The notes under the pieces were generated by a model. It saw nothing but the letters and a program-made list of their open reading frames with translations. It had not been told where the DNA came from and made no database searches. This document shows positions 27,071-35,624 of a stretch of DNA of 64,000 nt, one piece after another; the first letter of the stretch is position 1; every line of letters begins with the position of its first letter. The DNA is from Sulfitobacter pontiacus (GTDB taxonomy: Bacteria > Pseudomonadota > Alphaproteobacteria > Rhodobacterales > Rhodobacteraceae): positions 620,001-684,000 of the forward strand of contig NZ_CP160849.1 in the NCBI RefSeq assembly GCF_040790665.1. The letters are read 5' to 3'. The position numbers were made by a program, and so were the translations under genes.

Positions 27071-27106
27071 TACAGAATTTTCTAGCCTGTCAAGATTTTT
27101 TCTGTA
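27071..27106. promoter_or_regulatory. Candidate RpiR operator in the divergent gap
   Basis: The 81-bp gap around 27071-27151 carries a 7-bp inverted repeat, TACAGAA at 27071-27077 and TTCTGTA at 27100-27106, centred 29 bp apart. The intervening bases are AT-rich. It lies between the amidohydrolase-TRAP operon and the RpiR regulator gene, where such a regulator would bind. Only a motif search in related genomes could confirm it. Confidence 0.45.
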
Positions 27107-27151
27107 ATCTTTGCTTCACACTGATCCGCGCTGTACCGAAAGGAACATGAG

Positions 27152-28012
27152 TTGCACAAAAAAGCACTGGTCCGCGATCTGCTGAAAGAAAAGCAGACCG
27201 AGCTAACGGCGGCAGAGCGTAAACTGTCGGCTGTTCTGCTGGACGACCAGTTGCTCACGGGGCTGCAATCCATCACACGGCTGGCCGAGCTGGCCGAGGT
27301 GTCATCGCCCACCATCATCCGGCTGGCGCGCAAGCTGGGGTTCGACGGTTTCTCGGATATGCAGGACGCCATCCGCGACGAAATCGGCGCACGGATGAAA
27401 AAGCCGCTGGCCAAGCTCGACACCCCCGGTGACAGCAGCGATCACATGGTATCGCGCTTTATTCAGGCGGTATCGGGCAATGTGAACCGCACGCTTGAAC
27501 GGCTTGATCTGGCTGAATTCGACGAGGTTGCGGCGCTGCTGTCCGATCCGTCGCACAGGCTCTATCTGCTGGGTGGGCGGATCACACGGTCTAACGCGCA
27601 TTACTTTTTCAACCACCTGCAGATCATCCGGCCGCAGGTCACCCTGCTCGATTCCTCCCCCAGTGCATGGCCGCAATCCTTGCTGGATATGGACGCGGGT
27701 TCGGTGCTGATCGTCTTTGACATCCGCCGCTATGAAAAAGAGCTGGAAAAGCTCGCCGATCTTGCGGTCAAGCAAGGCGCGACCATCGTGCTGTTCACCG
27801 ATGCCTGGGGGTCGCCTATAGAAAAACACGCCCGCCACTGTTTCCGCGCCATGGTCGAGGTGCCGTCGAGCTGGGACTCAACGCTGGCGATTAACTTTCT
27901 GATCGAAGCGCTGGTCGCCGACGTGCAATCGCGCAGCTCCGACCAAAGTGCCGAAAGGATCGCGGCGCTGGAACAGATGATCGGCGAGTCGCGCATTTTT
28001 CGCAGCAACTAA
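27152..28012 (+). CDS. MurR/RpiR-family transcriptional regulator
   Basis: The TTG at 27152 has AAGGAA seven bases before it (286 residues). An upstream ATG at 27147 is out of frame. The N-terminal HTH domain has ELTAAERKLSAVLLDD then VSSPTIIRLARKLGFDGFSD. The C-terminal SIS domain follows (LYLLGGRITRSNAHYFFNHL). RpiR regulators sense phosphosugars or other metabolites through the SIS domain. It diverges from the amidohydrolase-TRAP-ligase operon and is the obvious regulator of it. Confidence 0.9.
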   Translation: MHKKALVRDLLKEKQTELTAAERKLSAVLLDDQLLTGLQSITRLAELAEVSSPTIIRLARKLGFDGFSDMQDAIRDEIGARMKKPLAKLDTPGDSSDHMVSRFIQAVSGNVNRTLERLDLAEFDEVAALLSDPSHRLYLLGGRITRSNAHYFFNHLQIIRPQVTLLDSSPSAWPQSLLDMDAGSVLIVFDIRRYEKELEKLADLAVKQGATIVLFTDAWGSPIEKHARHCFRAMVEVPSSWDSTLAINFLIEALVADVQSRSSDQSAERIAALEQMIGESRIFRSN

Positions 28013-28139
28013 GCACCAACCGCCCCCCGCACGCCGCCACTGCGACATCCATTCGTGACACATCAGAGTTTGCGTTGAACGGCAACATCCCCTAATCGGA
28101 ACGCGCACCGCGTCTGCGTCGTTTTGTAAAGGATCTGCC

Positions 28140-29234
28140 ATGAAGACCCCGTATTATCTGATCGACAAATCCCGCCTGCAGGCCAACATGGAAAAGATCG
28201 CCTGGCTGCGCGAGGCATCCGGCGCGAAATCCTTGCTGGCGCTGAAATGCTTTGCCACATGGTCGGTCTTTGACTTCATGGCGCAGTATATGGATGGGTC
28301 CACGTCCTCCTCGCTCTATGAGGTCAAACTGGGGTACGAGAAATTCGGCGGCGAAACCCACGCTTATTCAGTGGCCTACGACGATGACGAGATCGCCGAG
28401 GTGCTGGCCAATAGCGACAAGATCATCTTCAACTCCATCGGGCAGCTGGACCGTTTCGATGTGGCATCGGCAGGGCATACGCGCGGGCTGCGGGTGAACC
28501 CCGGTGTGTCGACATCGGAATTCGATCTGGCCGACCCCGCCCGCCCCTTCAGCCGTTTGGGGGAACATGATCCGGCGCAGATCGCCGCCGTGGCCGACCG
28601 CATCACCGGGCTGATGTTCCACAACAACTGCGAGAATGACGATTTTGACCGTTTCGCTGACATGCTGACGCTGATCGAGGACCGTTTTGGCGACACGATC
28701 CACCGGATGGACTGGATCAGCCTTGGTGGCGGCATCCATTTTACCGGCGAAGGCTACCCCCTGGACCGTCTGGCCGCGCGGTTGAAAACCCTGTCGGATA
28801 CCTATGGCGTGCAGGTCTACCTCGAACCGGGCGAAGCCGCGATTACCGGTGCTGCCACGCTAGAGACGACCGTGCTCGACACGCTGCACAACGGCAAGAA
28901 CCTTGCCATCGTCGACAGCTCGATCGAGGCGCATATGCTTGACCTGCTGATCTACCGCGAGCCCGCCAAAGTGGCTCCGAACACCGGCGACCACGACTGG
29001 ATGATCTGCGGCAAATCCTGCCTTGCGGGCGACATCTTTGGCGAGTTCAAGTTCGACGCCCCGCTTAAACCGGGTGACCGCATTTCGTTTCAGGACGCTG
29101 CGGGCTATACTATGGTCAAGAAGAACTGGTTCAACGGCGTCAAGATGCCCGGCATCGCCATTCGTGAACTTGATGGAACGATCACATCGGTCCGGTCATT
29201 CGACTACGAGGATTTCAAATCCGCCCTCTCCTAA
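28140..29234 (+). CDS. nspC: Carboxynorspermidine decarboxylase
   Basis: The 364-residue PLP enzyme belongs to the alanine-racemase-fold decarboxylases. The Lys that binds PLP is in SLLALKCFATW near residue 43; a phosphate-binding Gly-rich stretch is DWISLGGGIHFTGEGYP; the GEAAI sequence gives the acidic contact; and the active-site Cys segment is WMICGKSCLAGDIFG. It decarboxylates carboxy(nor)spermidine, the last step of the aspartate-semialdehyde route to spermidine. It is followed 30 bp later by the matching dehydrogenase gene, so the pair is a biosynthetic operon. Confidence 0.92.
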   Translation: MKTPYYLIDKSRLQANMEKIAWLREASGAKSLLALKCFATWSVFDFMAQYMDGSTSSSLYEVKLGYEKFGGETHAYSVAYDDDEIAEVLANSDKIIFNSIGQLDRFDVASAGHTRGLRVNPGVSTSEFDLADPARPFSRLGEHDPAQIAAVADRITGLMFHNNCENDDFDRFADMLTLIEDRFGDTIHRMDWISLGGGIHFTGEGYPLDRLAARLKTLSDTYGVQVYLEPGEAAITGAATLETTVLDTLHNGKNLAIVDSSIEAHMLDLLIYREPAKVAPNTGDHDWMICGKSCLAGDIFGEFKFDAPLKPGDRISFQDAAGYTMVKKNWFNGVKMPGIAIRELDGTITSVRSFDYEDFKSALS

Positions 29235-29264
29235 CCCTTCCCTTACAAGAGGTGTACTGAATAC

Positions 29265-30512
29265 ATGAAACGTAACGTTCTTATCATCGGCGCCGGTGGC
29301 GTGGCTCAGGTCGTGGCGCATAAATGCGCGCAAAATAATGACGTGTTGGGCGATCTGCATATCGCTAGCCGCACCGTGTCAAAATGCGAAGCGATCATTG
29401 AAAGCGTGCATGCCAAAGGCGCGATGAAACAGGACGGCGTATTCAAGGCCCATGCGGTCGACGGGATGGACAGCGACGCGGTAGAGGCGCTGATCAACGA
29501 CCTCGGCGTGCAGATCGTGATTAATGTCGGTTCGCCCTTCGTGAACATGACCGTGCTCGAAGCCTGCATCCGCACCGGTGTCGCCTATATCGACACGGCC
29601 ATTCACGAAGACCCGACCAAAATCTGCGAAACACCCCCGTGGTACGGCAACTACGAATGGAAACGCCGCGAGGATTGCGCCAAGGCCAACACCACCGCCA
29701 TTCTAGGGGCAGGCTTCGATCCCGGTATGGTGAACGCCTTCGCCCGTTTCGCCGTGGACGAATTCATGGACGACGTGAAGTCCATCGACATCGTCGACAT
29801 CAACGCAGGCAATCACGGCAAGTATTTCTCGACCAACTTCGACCCCGAGATCAACTTCCGCGAATTCACCGGCACGGTCTACAGCTGGCAGGAAGGCGCG
29901 TGGCAAGAGAACAAGATGTTCGAGGTCGGCCGCGAATGGGATCTGCCCGTCGTTGGCAAGCAAAAGGCCTATATGTCCGGCCATGACGAGGTGCATTCGC
30001 TCGCCGCGAACTATCCGGAGGCCGACGTGCGCTTCTGGATGGGCTTTGGTGATCACTACATCAATGTCTTCACCGTGCTGCAGAACCTTGGCCTGCTGTC
30101 TGAACAGCCCGTTGTGACCGCAGAGGGGCTCGAGGTCGTGCCGCTGAAGGTGGTCAAAGCCGTACTACCCGACCCATCGACCCTTGCGCCGAACTATACT
30201 GGCAAGACCTGCATTGGCGATCTGGTCAAAGGCACCAAGGACGGCAAGGATGTAGAAGTGTTTGTCTACAACGTCGCCGACCACAAGGACGCCTATAACG
30301 AGGTCGGCAGCCAGGGCATTTCCTATACCGCTGGCGTGCCCCCCGTGGCGATGGCGATGCTGATTGCCGATGGCATATATGACACCGGCACGATGGTGAA
30401 CGTCGAAGAGCTGGACCCAAAGCCGCTGTTCGCCCTGCTTGACACCATCGGTCTGCCGACCCGTGTCAAACTGGCGGATCAGGACACCGGCTGGGACGAG
30501 GCCATCGCCTAA
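29265..30512 (+). CDS. Carboxynorspermidine/carboxyspermidine dehydrogenase
   Basis: The 415-residue protein has an N-terminal Rossmann motif (VLIIGAGGVAQVVAHKCA) and saccharopine-dehydrogenase-family features such as LGAGFDPGMVNAFARF and VFVYNVADHKDAYN. It reduces the Schiff base between aspartate semialdehyde and a diamine, giving carboxy(nor)spermidine for NspC. The two genes together make spermidine without S-adenosylmethionine decarboxylase, as reported in several alphaproteobacteria and Vibrio. Confidence 0.92.
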   Translation: MKRNVLIIGAGGVAQVVAHKCAQNNDVLGDLHIASRTVSKCEAIIESVHAKGAMKQDGVFKAHAVDGMDSDAVEALINDLGVQIVINVGSPFVNMTVLEACIRTGVAYIDTAIHEDPTKICETPPWYGNYEWKRREDCAKANTTAILGAGFDPGMVNAFARFAVDEFMDDVKSIDIVDINAGNHGKYFSTNFDPEINFREFTGTVYSWQEGAWQENKMFEVGREWDLPVVGKQKAYMSGHDEVHSLAANYPEADVRFWMGFGDHYINVFTVLQNLGLLSEQPVVTAEGLEVVPLKVVKAVLPDPSTLAPNYTGKTCIGDLVKGTKDGKDVEVFVYNVADHKDAYNEVGSQGISYTAGVPPVAMAMLIADGIYDTGTMVNVEELDPKPLFALLDTIGLPTRVKLADQDTGWDEAIA

Positions 30513-30540
30513 GCCTGCCGCCTGAGGCACCCACACCAAC

Positions 30541-30570
30541 AACCCGCGCGCCCTTGCACCCGCGCGGGTT
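30541..30570 (+). terminator. Hairpin after the polyamine genes
   Basis: Arms AACCCGCGCG and CGCGCGGGTT pair perfectly around a 10-base loop, 28 bp after the dehydrogenase stop. The following bases (ACCTTGCCCC) lack a strong T-run, so it may be a weak or rho-assisted end. The rest of the gap up to the tRNA (to 30720) holds nothing recognisable. Confidence 0.55.
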
Positions 30571-30720
30571 ACCTTGCCCCGAGGGGCCGTACCTCCATAA
30601 AATCAAACGATTAAACACAAACAGCCCAGCGCGCGATCATGCGTGCAGGGTGATCAATTTTATTATGAAATAATGTGGACGGTTGTGCCGCCAAGTTCAA
30701 AATCTAACGATGTTTGAAAG

Positions 30721-30797
30721 TGGCGGACCGAGGAGGATTCGAACCCCCGACCCCCTGATTCGTAGTCAGGTACTCTATCCAGCTGAGCTATCGGTCC
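30721..30797 (-). tRNA. tRNA-Arg (anticodon ACG)
   Basis: The minus strand folds as a 77-base tRNA. The acceptor arms are GGACCGA and TCGGTCC, followed by a G discriminator and an encoded CCA. The D-arm is AGCTCAGCTGGATAGAGT. The anticodon stem CCTGA/TCAGG carries the loop CTACGAA, giving anticodon ACG (arginine CGN). The T-arm is GGGGGTTCGAATCCTCC. All invariant positions are present. Confidence 0.97.
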
Positions 30798-30874
30798 GTT
30801 AAGGCGGGGTTTAGTTCTGGGCGCGGGGGTTTGCAACCCCTTCTTTTGCCTAACGTGAATTTTCTTCAAACAAA

Positions 30875-32260
30875 TTAGAAAGACCCGCCGCCCTTGGGCA
30901 ATGTCACAATGAAAACCGTACCCGACGCGCTTGTCTCTGACAGTTTGAGCGTCCCACCGTGACCGCGCACCAGCTCTGCCGCGATCGCAAGGCCCAGACC
31001 GGAGCCCCCCTTGCGCGCACCGCCCTTGAACGCAGTAAACAGATGCTCCCGCGCCTTGGGGGGAAGGCCGGGGCCGTTGTCGCTGACGCGGATCACCCAG
31101 TCGCGGGCCTGTTCACTGGCAGCAACGATGATTTCGCCGGATTTACCCGTGGCGATGATCGCCTGTCGGGCGTTGCGCACAAGATTCGCCAAGACCCTGA
31201 ACAAATGCTCCGGATCGGCGCGCACGTGCAAATCTTGCGGCACGTCGCAGGTGAACGTCAGATCCGCCCCGTTGATCGCCAGCCGCTCGCTATCAACGAC
31301 GTCATCGACGATGCGCAACAGTGGCGTGACCGTCAGCGTCGGACTTGGCTCTTCTGCGCGGCCAAAGGCCAGCGTGGATTCGCACAGGTGCACGGCGCGG
31401 GTGATTGAGCTGACCAGCTTGGGGGCCATGCGTTTGACCGTCGGATCCTCGGACATTTCGATCCGGTCGGTAAACAGTTGTGCCGATGTCAGTATGTTAC
31501 GCAGATCGTGGCTGATCTTGCTCACCGCCTGCCCCAGCTGCGCCAGACGCTCTTTCTGGCGCAGGGCTTGGGTCAGTTCGGTTTCAAGCTTCATCAATGC
31601 TTCCTCGGCCTCGCGCACCTCTGTCACACCAGCAGAAGGTGAAATGATTCGTCGCGCATCCTCGGGGGCAAGAGCGTAGTTCTGCATATGCCCGACCACA
31701 CCCTTGATCGGTTTCAGCAAAAACGCCCGCATGGTCAGAAACAGCAAAAACGCCGTGATCATCGAGATGGCGGCAGAAAGCACCAGAATGCGAATACCAT
31801 AGTCGATCATGGCGGTCCGTAAGGAGCCCGCCTCCATCGTGATTTCGATCAGCAAGCCCGCATCCTGTACCGGGGCACCGATCACGCGGATCACCCCCGG
31901 CTCTGTTTCGGCCAGCTGATGAAACGCATCGCGAATCAACACCCATGCGGAGGCATCGCGCAGATCGTATGTCTCTTTGATCGTCTGCGACATCGGGGAG
32001 GACAGTGCCAATTGCCGTATACGGTCGCGCCGCAGCACCACATTAAACACCTGCGCGGTGCGCAACAGCTCTGCCTCAAGCTCGGGGTCGATCATATCGC
32101 TTGCGAGCAGGGTCAGCGACGCAATCTGCGCCCTCTCTAGCCGGTTCATCATGTATTCTTCGCGAAACCGTGCGATAGAGGGCACAAAGATCAACACTTC
32201 TGCCAGCATCACAAAGATGGTGGTCAGAATAAGAAGCCTGCCAGAGAGGGATTTGAGCAT
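30875..32260 (-). CDS. Orphan membrane sensor histidine kinase
   Basis: The 461-residue kinase has two membrane helices (LLILTTIFVMLAEVLIFV near residue 10, and one near 155-178). These flank a periplasmic region of about 130 residues, and a linker follows. The H-box is VSKISHDLRNILTSAQLF with the phospho-His near residue 256. ATPase motifs are NLVRNARQAI, DNGPGLP and GGSGLGLAIAAEL. No response regulator lies nearby, so its partner is elsewhere. It is followed 76 bp later by a tRNA and lies 11 bp after the flavoprotein gene, with which it may be co-transcribed. Confidence 0.9.
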   Translation of the reverse strand: MLKSLSGRLLILTTIFVMLAEVLIFVPSIARFREEYMMNRLERAQIASLTLLASDMIDPELEAELLRTAQVFNVVLRRDRIRQLALSSPMSQTIKETYDLRDASAWVLIRDAFHQLAETEPGVIRVIGAPVQDAGLLIEITMEAGSLRTAMIDYGIRILVLSAAISMITAFLLFLTMRAFLLKPIKGVVGHMQNYALAPEDARRIISPSAGVTEVREAEEALMKLETELTQALRQKERLAQLGQAVSKISHDLRNILTSAQLFTDRIEMSEDPTVKRMAPKLVSSITRAVHLCESTLAFGRAEEPSPTLTVTPLLRIVDDVVDSERLAINGADLTFTCDVPQDLHVRADPEHLFRVLANLVRNARQAIIATGKSGEIIVAASEQARDWVIRVSDNGPGLPPKAREHLFTAFKGGARKGGSGLGLAIAAELVRGHGGTLKLSETSASGTVFIVTLPKGGGSF

Positions 32261-32271
32261 AGGCGCGCGCT

Positions 32272-33690
32272 TTATGGGATGAACCGCTGCACCAGTCGAA
32301 CGACAGTCTTGACCAAATCGCTTTCGAACAGACGCGGGCTGAAATACGCCCCCGCCGCACGTTTGTTGATTTCGCCGATGGTAGGGTAAGGTGCAACCAT
32401 AGACGCAATCTGGCTCATTTTCATGTTATTTGCCAGCGCCAAAGCCCACAGGTTGATCAACTCTCCTGCTTGGTAACCGACGATGCTTGCGCCCACGGGG
32501 CGCCCCTTGACCACCATAACCTTGATCAAACCTTTGGTTTTACGCTCCGCGATGGCGCGATCATTGTGGTTATAGTGAAAGCGCACGACCTCCAGCTTGT
32601 CACCGTGTTTCTCTTTGGCTTGCGCCTCGGTCAGGCCGACTTGCGACAGTTCTGGGTCGGTGTAGGTGGCCCAAGGGATATGCGCCGTCTTCGCCTTGGC
32701 AGGCAGCGCGAACATCAGCGACCGGATCACGACGCCGCCGTGATAGCCCGCAACATGGGTAAATTGCATCCCGCCTGCAACGTCGCCGATGGCATAGACC
32801 TTGCGGTTGGTGGTGCGCAGGGAATCGTCAACCTTGATCCCGTTCTTGATCGGTTCGATCCCCGCCTTTTCCAGGTCCAGACGATCCGTGTTTGCCTTGC
32901 GGCCGACGGCCACCAGAAGATGCGAGCCTTTGAACACGCGCCCGTCTTTTGCTTCCACCTCTATCGCGCCGACATCCCCACGGATTTCAGCGGCTTGCGC
33001 AGCTTCTGCAATCTCGATGCCTTCGTCCTTGAGCGTTTGCAAAACAATGGCGGCAAGTTCGGGGTCGTCCTTTGAAAGCGCTTTATCTCCCTCGATCACG
33101 GTAACCTTGCACCCCATGCGTATGTGGGCCTGCGCCATTTCCATCCCGATCGGCCCGCCACCGATGATCAGCAGATGCTCGGGCTTTTCGCGCAGATTGA
33201 ACAAGGTCTCGTTCGTCTCGTACGGCGTTGTATCCAGACCTGTAATCGGGGGCACCAGCGGCGATGATCCCGTCGCGATGACGATGCGCCGCGCCTTGAT
33301 CACCGAATCTCCGGCCTGCACTTCGTCTTCGGAGATGAAGCGCCCGTACTCCCGGATCACGTTGACCCCGAAGCCTTCGAAGCGTTCCTGACTATCGACC
33401 GGCGCGATCTGCGCAATCACGTCCGCCACATGATCTTTTGCAGCGGCGTAATCCACCTCGCCCGCCGCATTGGCCACGCCATATTCCGCGCTGTGCCGCT
33501 GCCCATAGGCCGCCTTGCCCGTAGCAATCAGCGCCTTCGACGGCACGCAGCCAAAGTTCAGGCAGTCGCCGCCCATCTTGTGCCCTTCAAGCAGCACAAC
33601 ATCCGCCCCCATTTGTGACGCCCCCGCCGCGACGGACAACCCGCCGGAGCCTGCGCCAATGATCAACAGGTCAGTTTTGATGCGGTTCAT
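32272..33690 (-). CDS. Class-I pyridine nucleotide-disulfide oxidoreductase (mercuric-reductase-like)
   Basis: From the ATG at 33690 (GGAAC upstream) the protein has 472 residues. FAD binds at IIGAGSGGLSVAAGA, the redox-active Cys pair is in CLNFGCVPSK (residues near 44-49), and NAD binds at IIGGGPIGMEMAQ. The second FAD contact is VYAIGDVAGG. The C-terminus ends YFSPRLFESD and not with the His-Thr-His-Pro-Thr-type catalytic segment of lipoamide dehydrogenase, so it is not the Lpd of 2-oxoacid complexes. No mer operon is present. It overlaps the upstream TVP38 gene by four bases. Confidence 0.88.
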   Translation of the reverse strand: MNRIKTDLLIIGAGSGGLSVAAGASQMGADVVLLEGHKMGGDCLNFGCVPSKALIATGKAAYGQRHSAEYGVANAAGEVDYAAAKDHVADVIAQIAPVDSQERFEGFGVNVIREYGRFISEDEVQAGDSVIKARRIVIATGSSPLVPPITGLDTTPYETNETLFNLREKPEHLLIIGGGPIGMEMAQAHIRMGCKVTVIEGDKALSKDDPELAAIVLQTLKDEGIEIAEAAQAAEIRGDVGAIEVEAKDGRVFKGSHLLVAVGRKANTDRLDLEKAGIEPIKNGIKVDDSLRTTNRKVYAIGDVAGGMQFTHVAGYHGGVVIRSLMFALPAKAKTAHIPWATYTDPELSQVGLTEAQAKEKHGDKLEVVRFHYNHNDRAIAERKTKGLIKVMVVKGRPVGASIVGYQAGELINLWALALANNMKMSQIASMVAPYPTIGEINKRAAGAYFSPRLFESDLVKTVVRLVQRFIP

Positions 33691-34421
33691 TTCAAAAGTT
33701 CCTTTTTGCCGGTGACAGCTTTCAACACGACGGGCAGCACCGACAAAGCGCAAAGCCCCAGAATGGGAAGCAGGATGTGAGGTTCGAATATAATGCCGAA
33801 GTCTGGCGTTTCACCCCGTGCAAAAACGGAACCCAGCCCAGCACCGATTGAGGTGAACACAAGCGACCCGGGAATGATCCCTAGAAAGGTAGAGATCACA
33901 AAGCGATAAAGAGGCACACCCAGAAAGGCAGGAATAAGGTTCGCCACAAAGAAGGGCACCACGGGCACCAATCGTATGAAGAAAAGCATCGACCACTGGT
34001 TTTCGTCAATGCCCGCTTTGACCTTCCGCACAAGCCCTTCCGACGCGTCCATGCGCGCCTTCAATGTCTCTCCGAGACCCATACGCGCGGCAAGAAAGAT
34101 CACGACCGCCCCCAGTGTCGCGCCGGTGACATTTGCCAGAACGCCGAACACTGTCCCGAATAGAAAACCGCCAGTGATTGTTGCCACGCTCGCCCCTGGA
34201 AGGGAAAACCCCACAATCATGATATAAATGCCCAGAAAAACGAGGATCGTCAGCGCGTAGTGATGGTCACGAAAAGCGATCAGCGCCTCGCGGTTGTCGC
34301 GCAGCGTCTCGAAGGTAAGGTAATCGCGCAGGGCGAAATAGCCGATCACCGCGACCGCCAAGATGGCCACAAAGGGCAAGTAGCGAAACCATGAAGGCTT
34401 TTCAGAGGCTTGTGCGGACAT
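33687..34421 (-). CDS. TVP38/TMEM64-family membrane protein
   Basis: The 244-residue protein has about six transmembrane helices and the SNARE-associated Golgi (VTT) domain pattern. That pattern is GFSLPGASVATITGGFLFG near residue 75, and FFIRLVPVVPFFVANLIPAF near 145, which contains the conserved Arg-x2-Pro. Bacterial members are related to DedA proteins and may move lipids or small molecules. The gene overlaps the flavoprotein (ATGA), a pairing also common elsewhere, so the two probably work together. Confidence 0.88.
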   Translation of the reverse strand: MSAQASEKPSWFRYLPFVAILAVAVIGYFALRDYLTFETLRDNREALIAFRDHHYALTILVFLGIYIMIVGFSLPGASVATITGGFLFGTVFGVLANVTGATLGAVVIFLAARMGLGETLKARMDASEGLVRKVKAGIDENQWSMLFFIRLVPVVPFFVANLIPAFLGVPLYRFVISTFLGIIPGSLVFTSIGAGLGSVFARGETPDFGIIFEPHILLPILGLCALSVLPVVLKAVTGKKELLK

Positions 34422-34719
34422 ACTGTCGAGTCACTTTCAAAAGGGTATAAGTTGCTCCTTATTAGATGGGTCAAATATCGCCAGCCAGATAGGGTGCTCA
34501 CGTGTGGTTGATGTGAAGGCGGCTTTTATGACGATGTCACGGCAATTCCCAAGAAAACTGTAACATTGCGCAGATAAGCTGGCTTAATTTGTTGCAAAGG
34601 CCGAAATAACGGCACCAAGGGTTTGACTTGCCCGTGCTGCAGCTTTAGGAGCAGGGCTTGAAATGACAGTGACGCGCCGAATCTGGTCGCGTGCTAAAGT
34701 ATAAAGTGGAGTCGGAGCG
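34422..34719 (+). promoter_or_regulatory. 298-bp gap with the rpmH promoter and leader
   Basis: No gene is visible here. A candidate promoter for rpmH has TTGACT at 34623-34628 and TAGGAG at 34646-34651 with a 17-bp spacer; the -10 match is weak, as often in this family. The divergent TVP38 gene must also be served from the left part of the gap. GGAGCG precedes the rpmH start by one base, so an unusually tight ribosome-binding region is present. Confidence 0.4.
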
Positions 34720-34854
34720 ATGAAACGCACCTATCAACCTTCAAACCTTGTGCGCAAACGGCGCCACGGTTTCCGCGCACGCATGGCAACCAAAGCGGGT
34801 CGCAAGATCATCAACGCGCGCCGTGCACAAGGCCGGAAGGAACTGAGCGCGTAA
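34720..34854 (+). CDS. rpmH: 50S ribosomal protein L34
   Basis: A 44-residue frame ([17 protein letters not shown], then [14 protein letters not shown], and [12 protein letters not shown]) is the textbook L34 sequence. It heads the conserved rpmH-rnpA-yidD-yidC block. It is too short for many gene finders but unmistakable. Confidence 0.98.
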   Translation: MKRTYQPSNLVRKRRHGFRARMATKAGRKIINARRAQGRKELSA

Positions 34855-34897
34855 TACGCGACCTCGGTTTCAAAAAGATATGACACCGTCGGAGGCA

Positions 34898-35311
34898 CCT
34901 ATGGATGGCAGCATCGCCACACCAGAGGAAACGCTTCCGGCGGTTTCTTTACGTGTGCAAACGCTCAAAAACCGTCCCGACTTTCAACGGGCATCCCGTG
35001 CCCCTCGGGTCGCCATGCCCGGTTTCATCCTGCAGATGCGTAAACGCGCAGCGGGCGAAGCCGATGGCATACGGGTTGGGTTCACCTGCTCTAAAAAAGT
35101 GGGCAACGCCGTCGCGCGCAATCGGGCCAAACGACGTCTACGCGAAGTCGCACGCCTGACGCTCCCTCACGAGGGACGCGACGGTATGGATTATGTCCTC
35201 GTAGGTCGCAGCGATGCCACGGCATCCCTCCCTTTTGACAAATTGCAGTCGGATTTCACCAAAGCCTTGGGGATCCTGCACGGCAAGCAACGCTCTGGTT
35301 CAAAAAAGTGA
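34898..35311 (+). CDS. rnpA: Ribonuclease P protein component
   Basis: The ATG at 34898 follows GGAGG by five bases, and I prefer it over an ATG at 34880 that has no such site. The protein has 137 residues. It carries the RNR motif GNAVARNRAKRRLRE near residue 68, which binds the RNase P RNA, and FQRASRAPRVAMPGFIL at the start of the fold. It supports maturation of tRNA 5' ends. It overlaps the yidD start by four bases (GTGA). Confidence 0.95.
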   Translation, partial: PMDGSIATPEETLPAVSLRVQTLKNRPDFQRASRAPRVAMPGFILQMRKRAAGEADGIRVGFTCSKKVGNAVARNRAKRRLREVARLTLPHEGRDGMDYVLVGRSDATASLPFDKLQSDFTKALGILHGKQRSGSKK

Positions 35312-35529
35312 CCCCTTTGGCGCGCGTTTTGGCACTGCCTGTGAAAGGGTATCGCCTCGTCTTCAGCCCCTGGGTTGGCCACAACTGCCGATACCACCCG
35401 ACATGCAGCGCATATGCGCTGGAAGCACTTGCTAAACATGGCGGCATCCAGGGCGGCTGGCTCACCCTGCGGCGCATCGCTCGCTGCCACCCTTGGGGCG
35501 ATAGCGGCATCGACAACGTACCTGACTAG
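35308..35529 (+). CDS. yidD: Membrane protein insertion efficiency factor YidD
   Basis: A 73-residue protein starts at a GTG that overlaps the rnpA stop. It has the family signature YRLVFSPWVGHNCRYHPTCS (two Cys) and ends in WGDSGIDNVPD. YidD assists YidC-dependent insertion. The overlap with rnpA is the usual arrangement. Confidence 0.95.
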   Translation: MTPLARVLALPVKGYRLVFSPWVGHNCRYHPTCSAYALEALAKHGGIQGGWLTLRRIARCHPWGDSGIDNVPD

Positions 35530-35624
35530 CCCTTCCGTTTCTCTCCTTTCTTTACATCACCAATCGCCGCCATACACATGCACTGGCGCTTGATCGGCAA
35601 ACTCAGTTGCACTAAGCCAAGCCC

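Noticed and set aside
34880..34897. Upstream ATG for rnpA
   Set aside because: It has no Shine-Dalgarno sequence, while the ATG at 34898 has GGAGG at ideal spacing.
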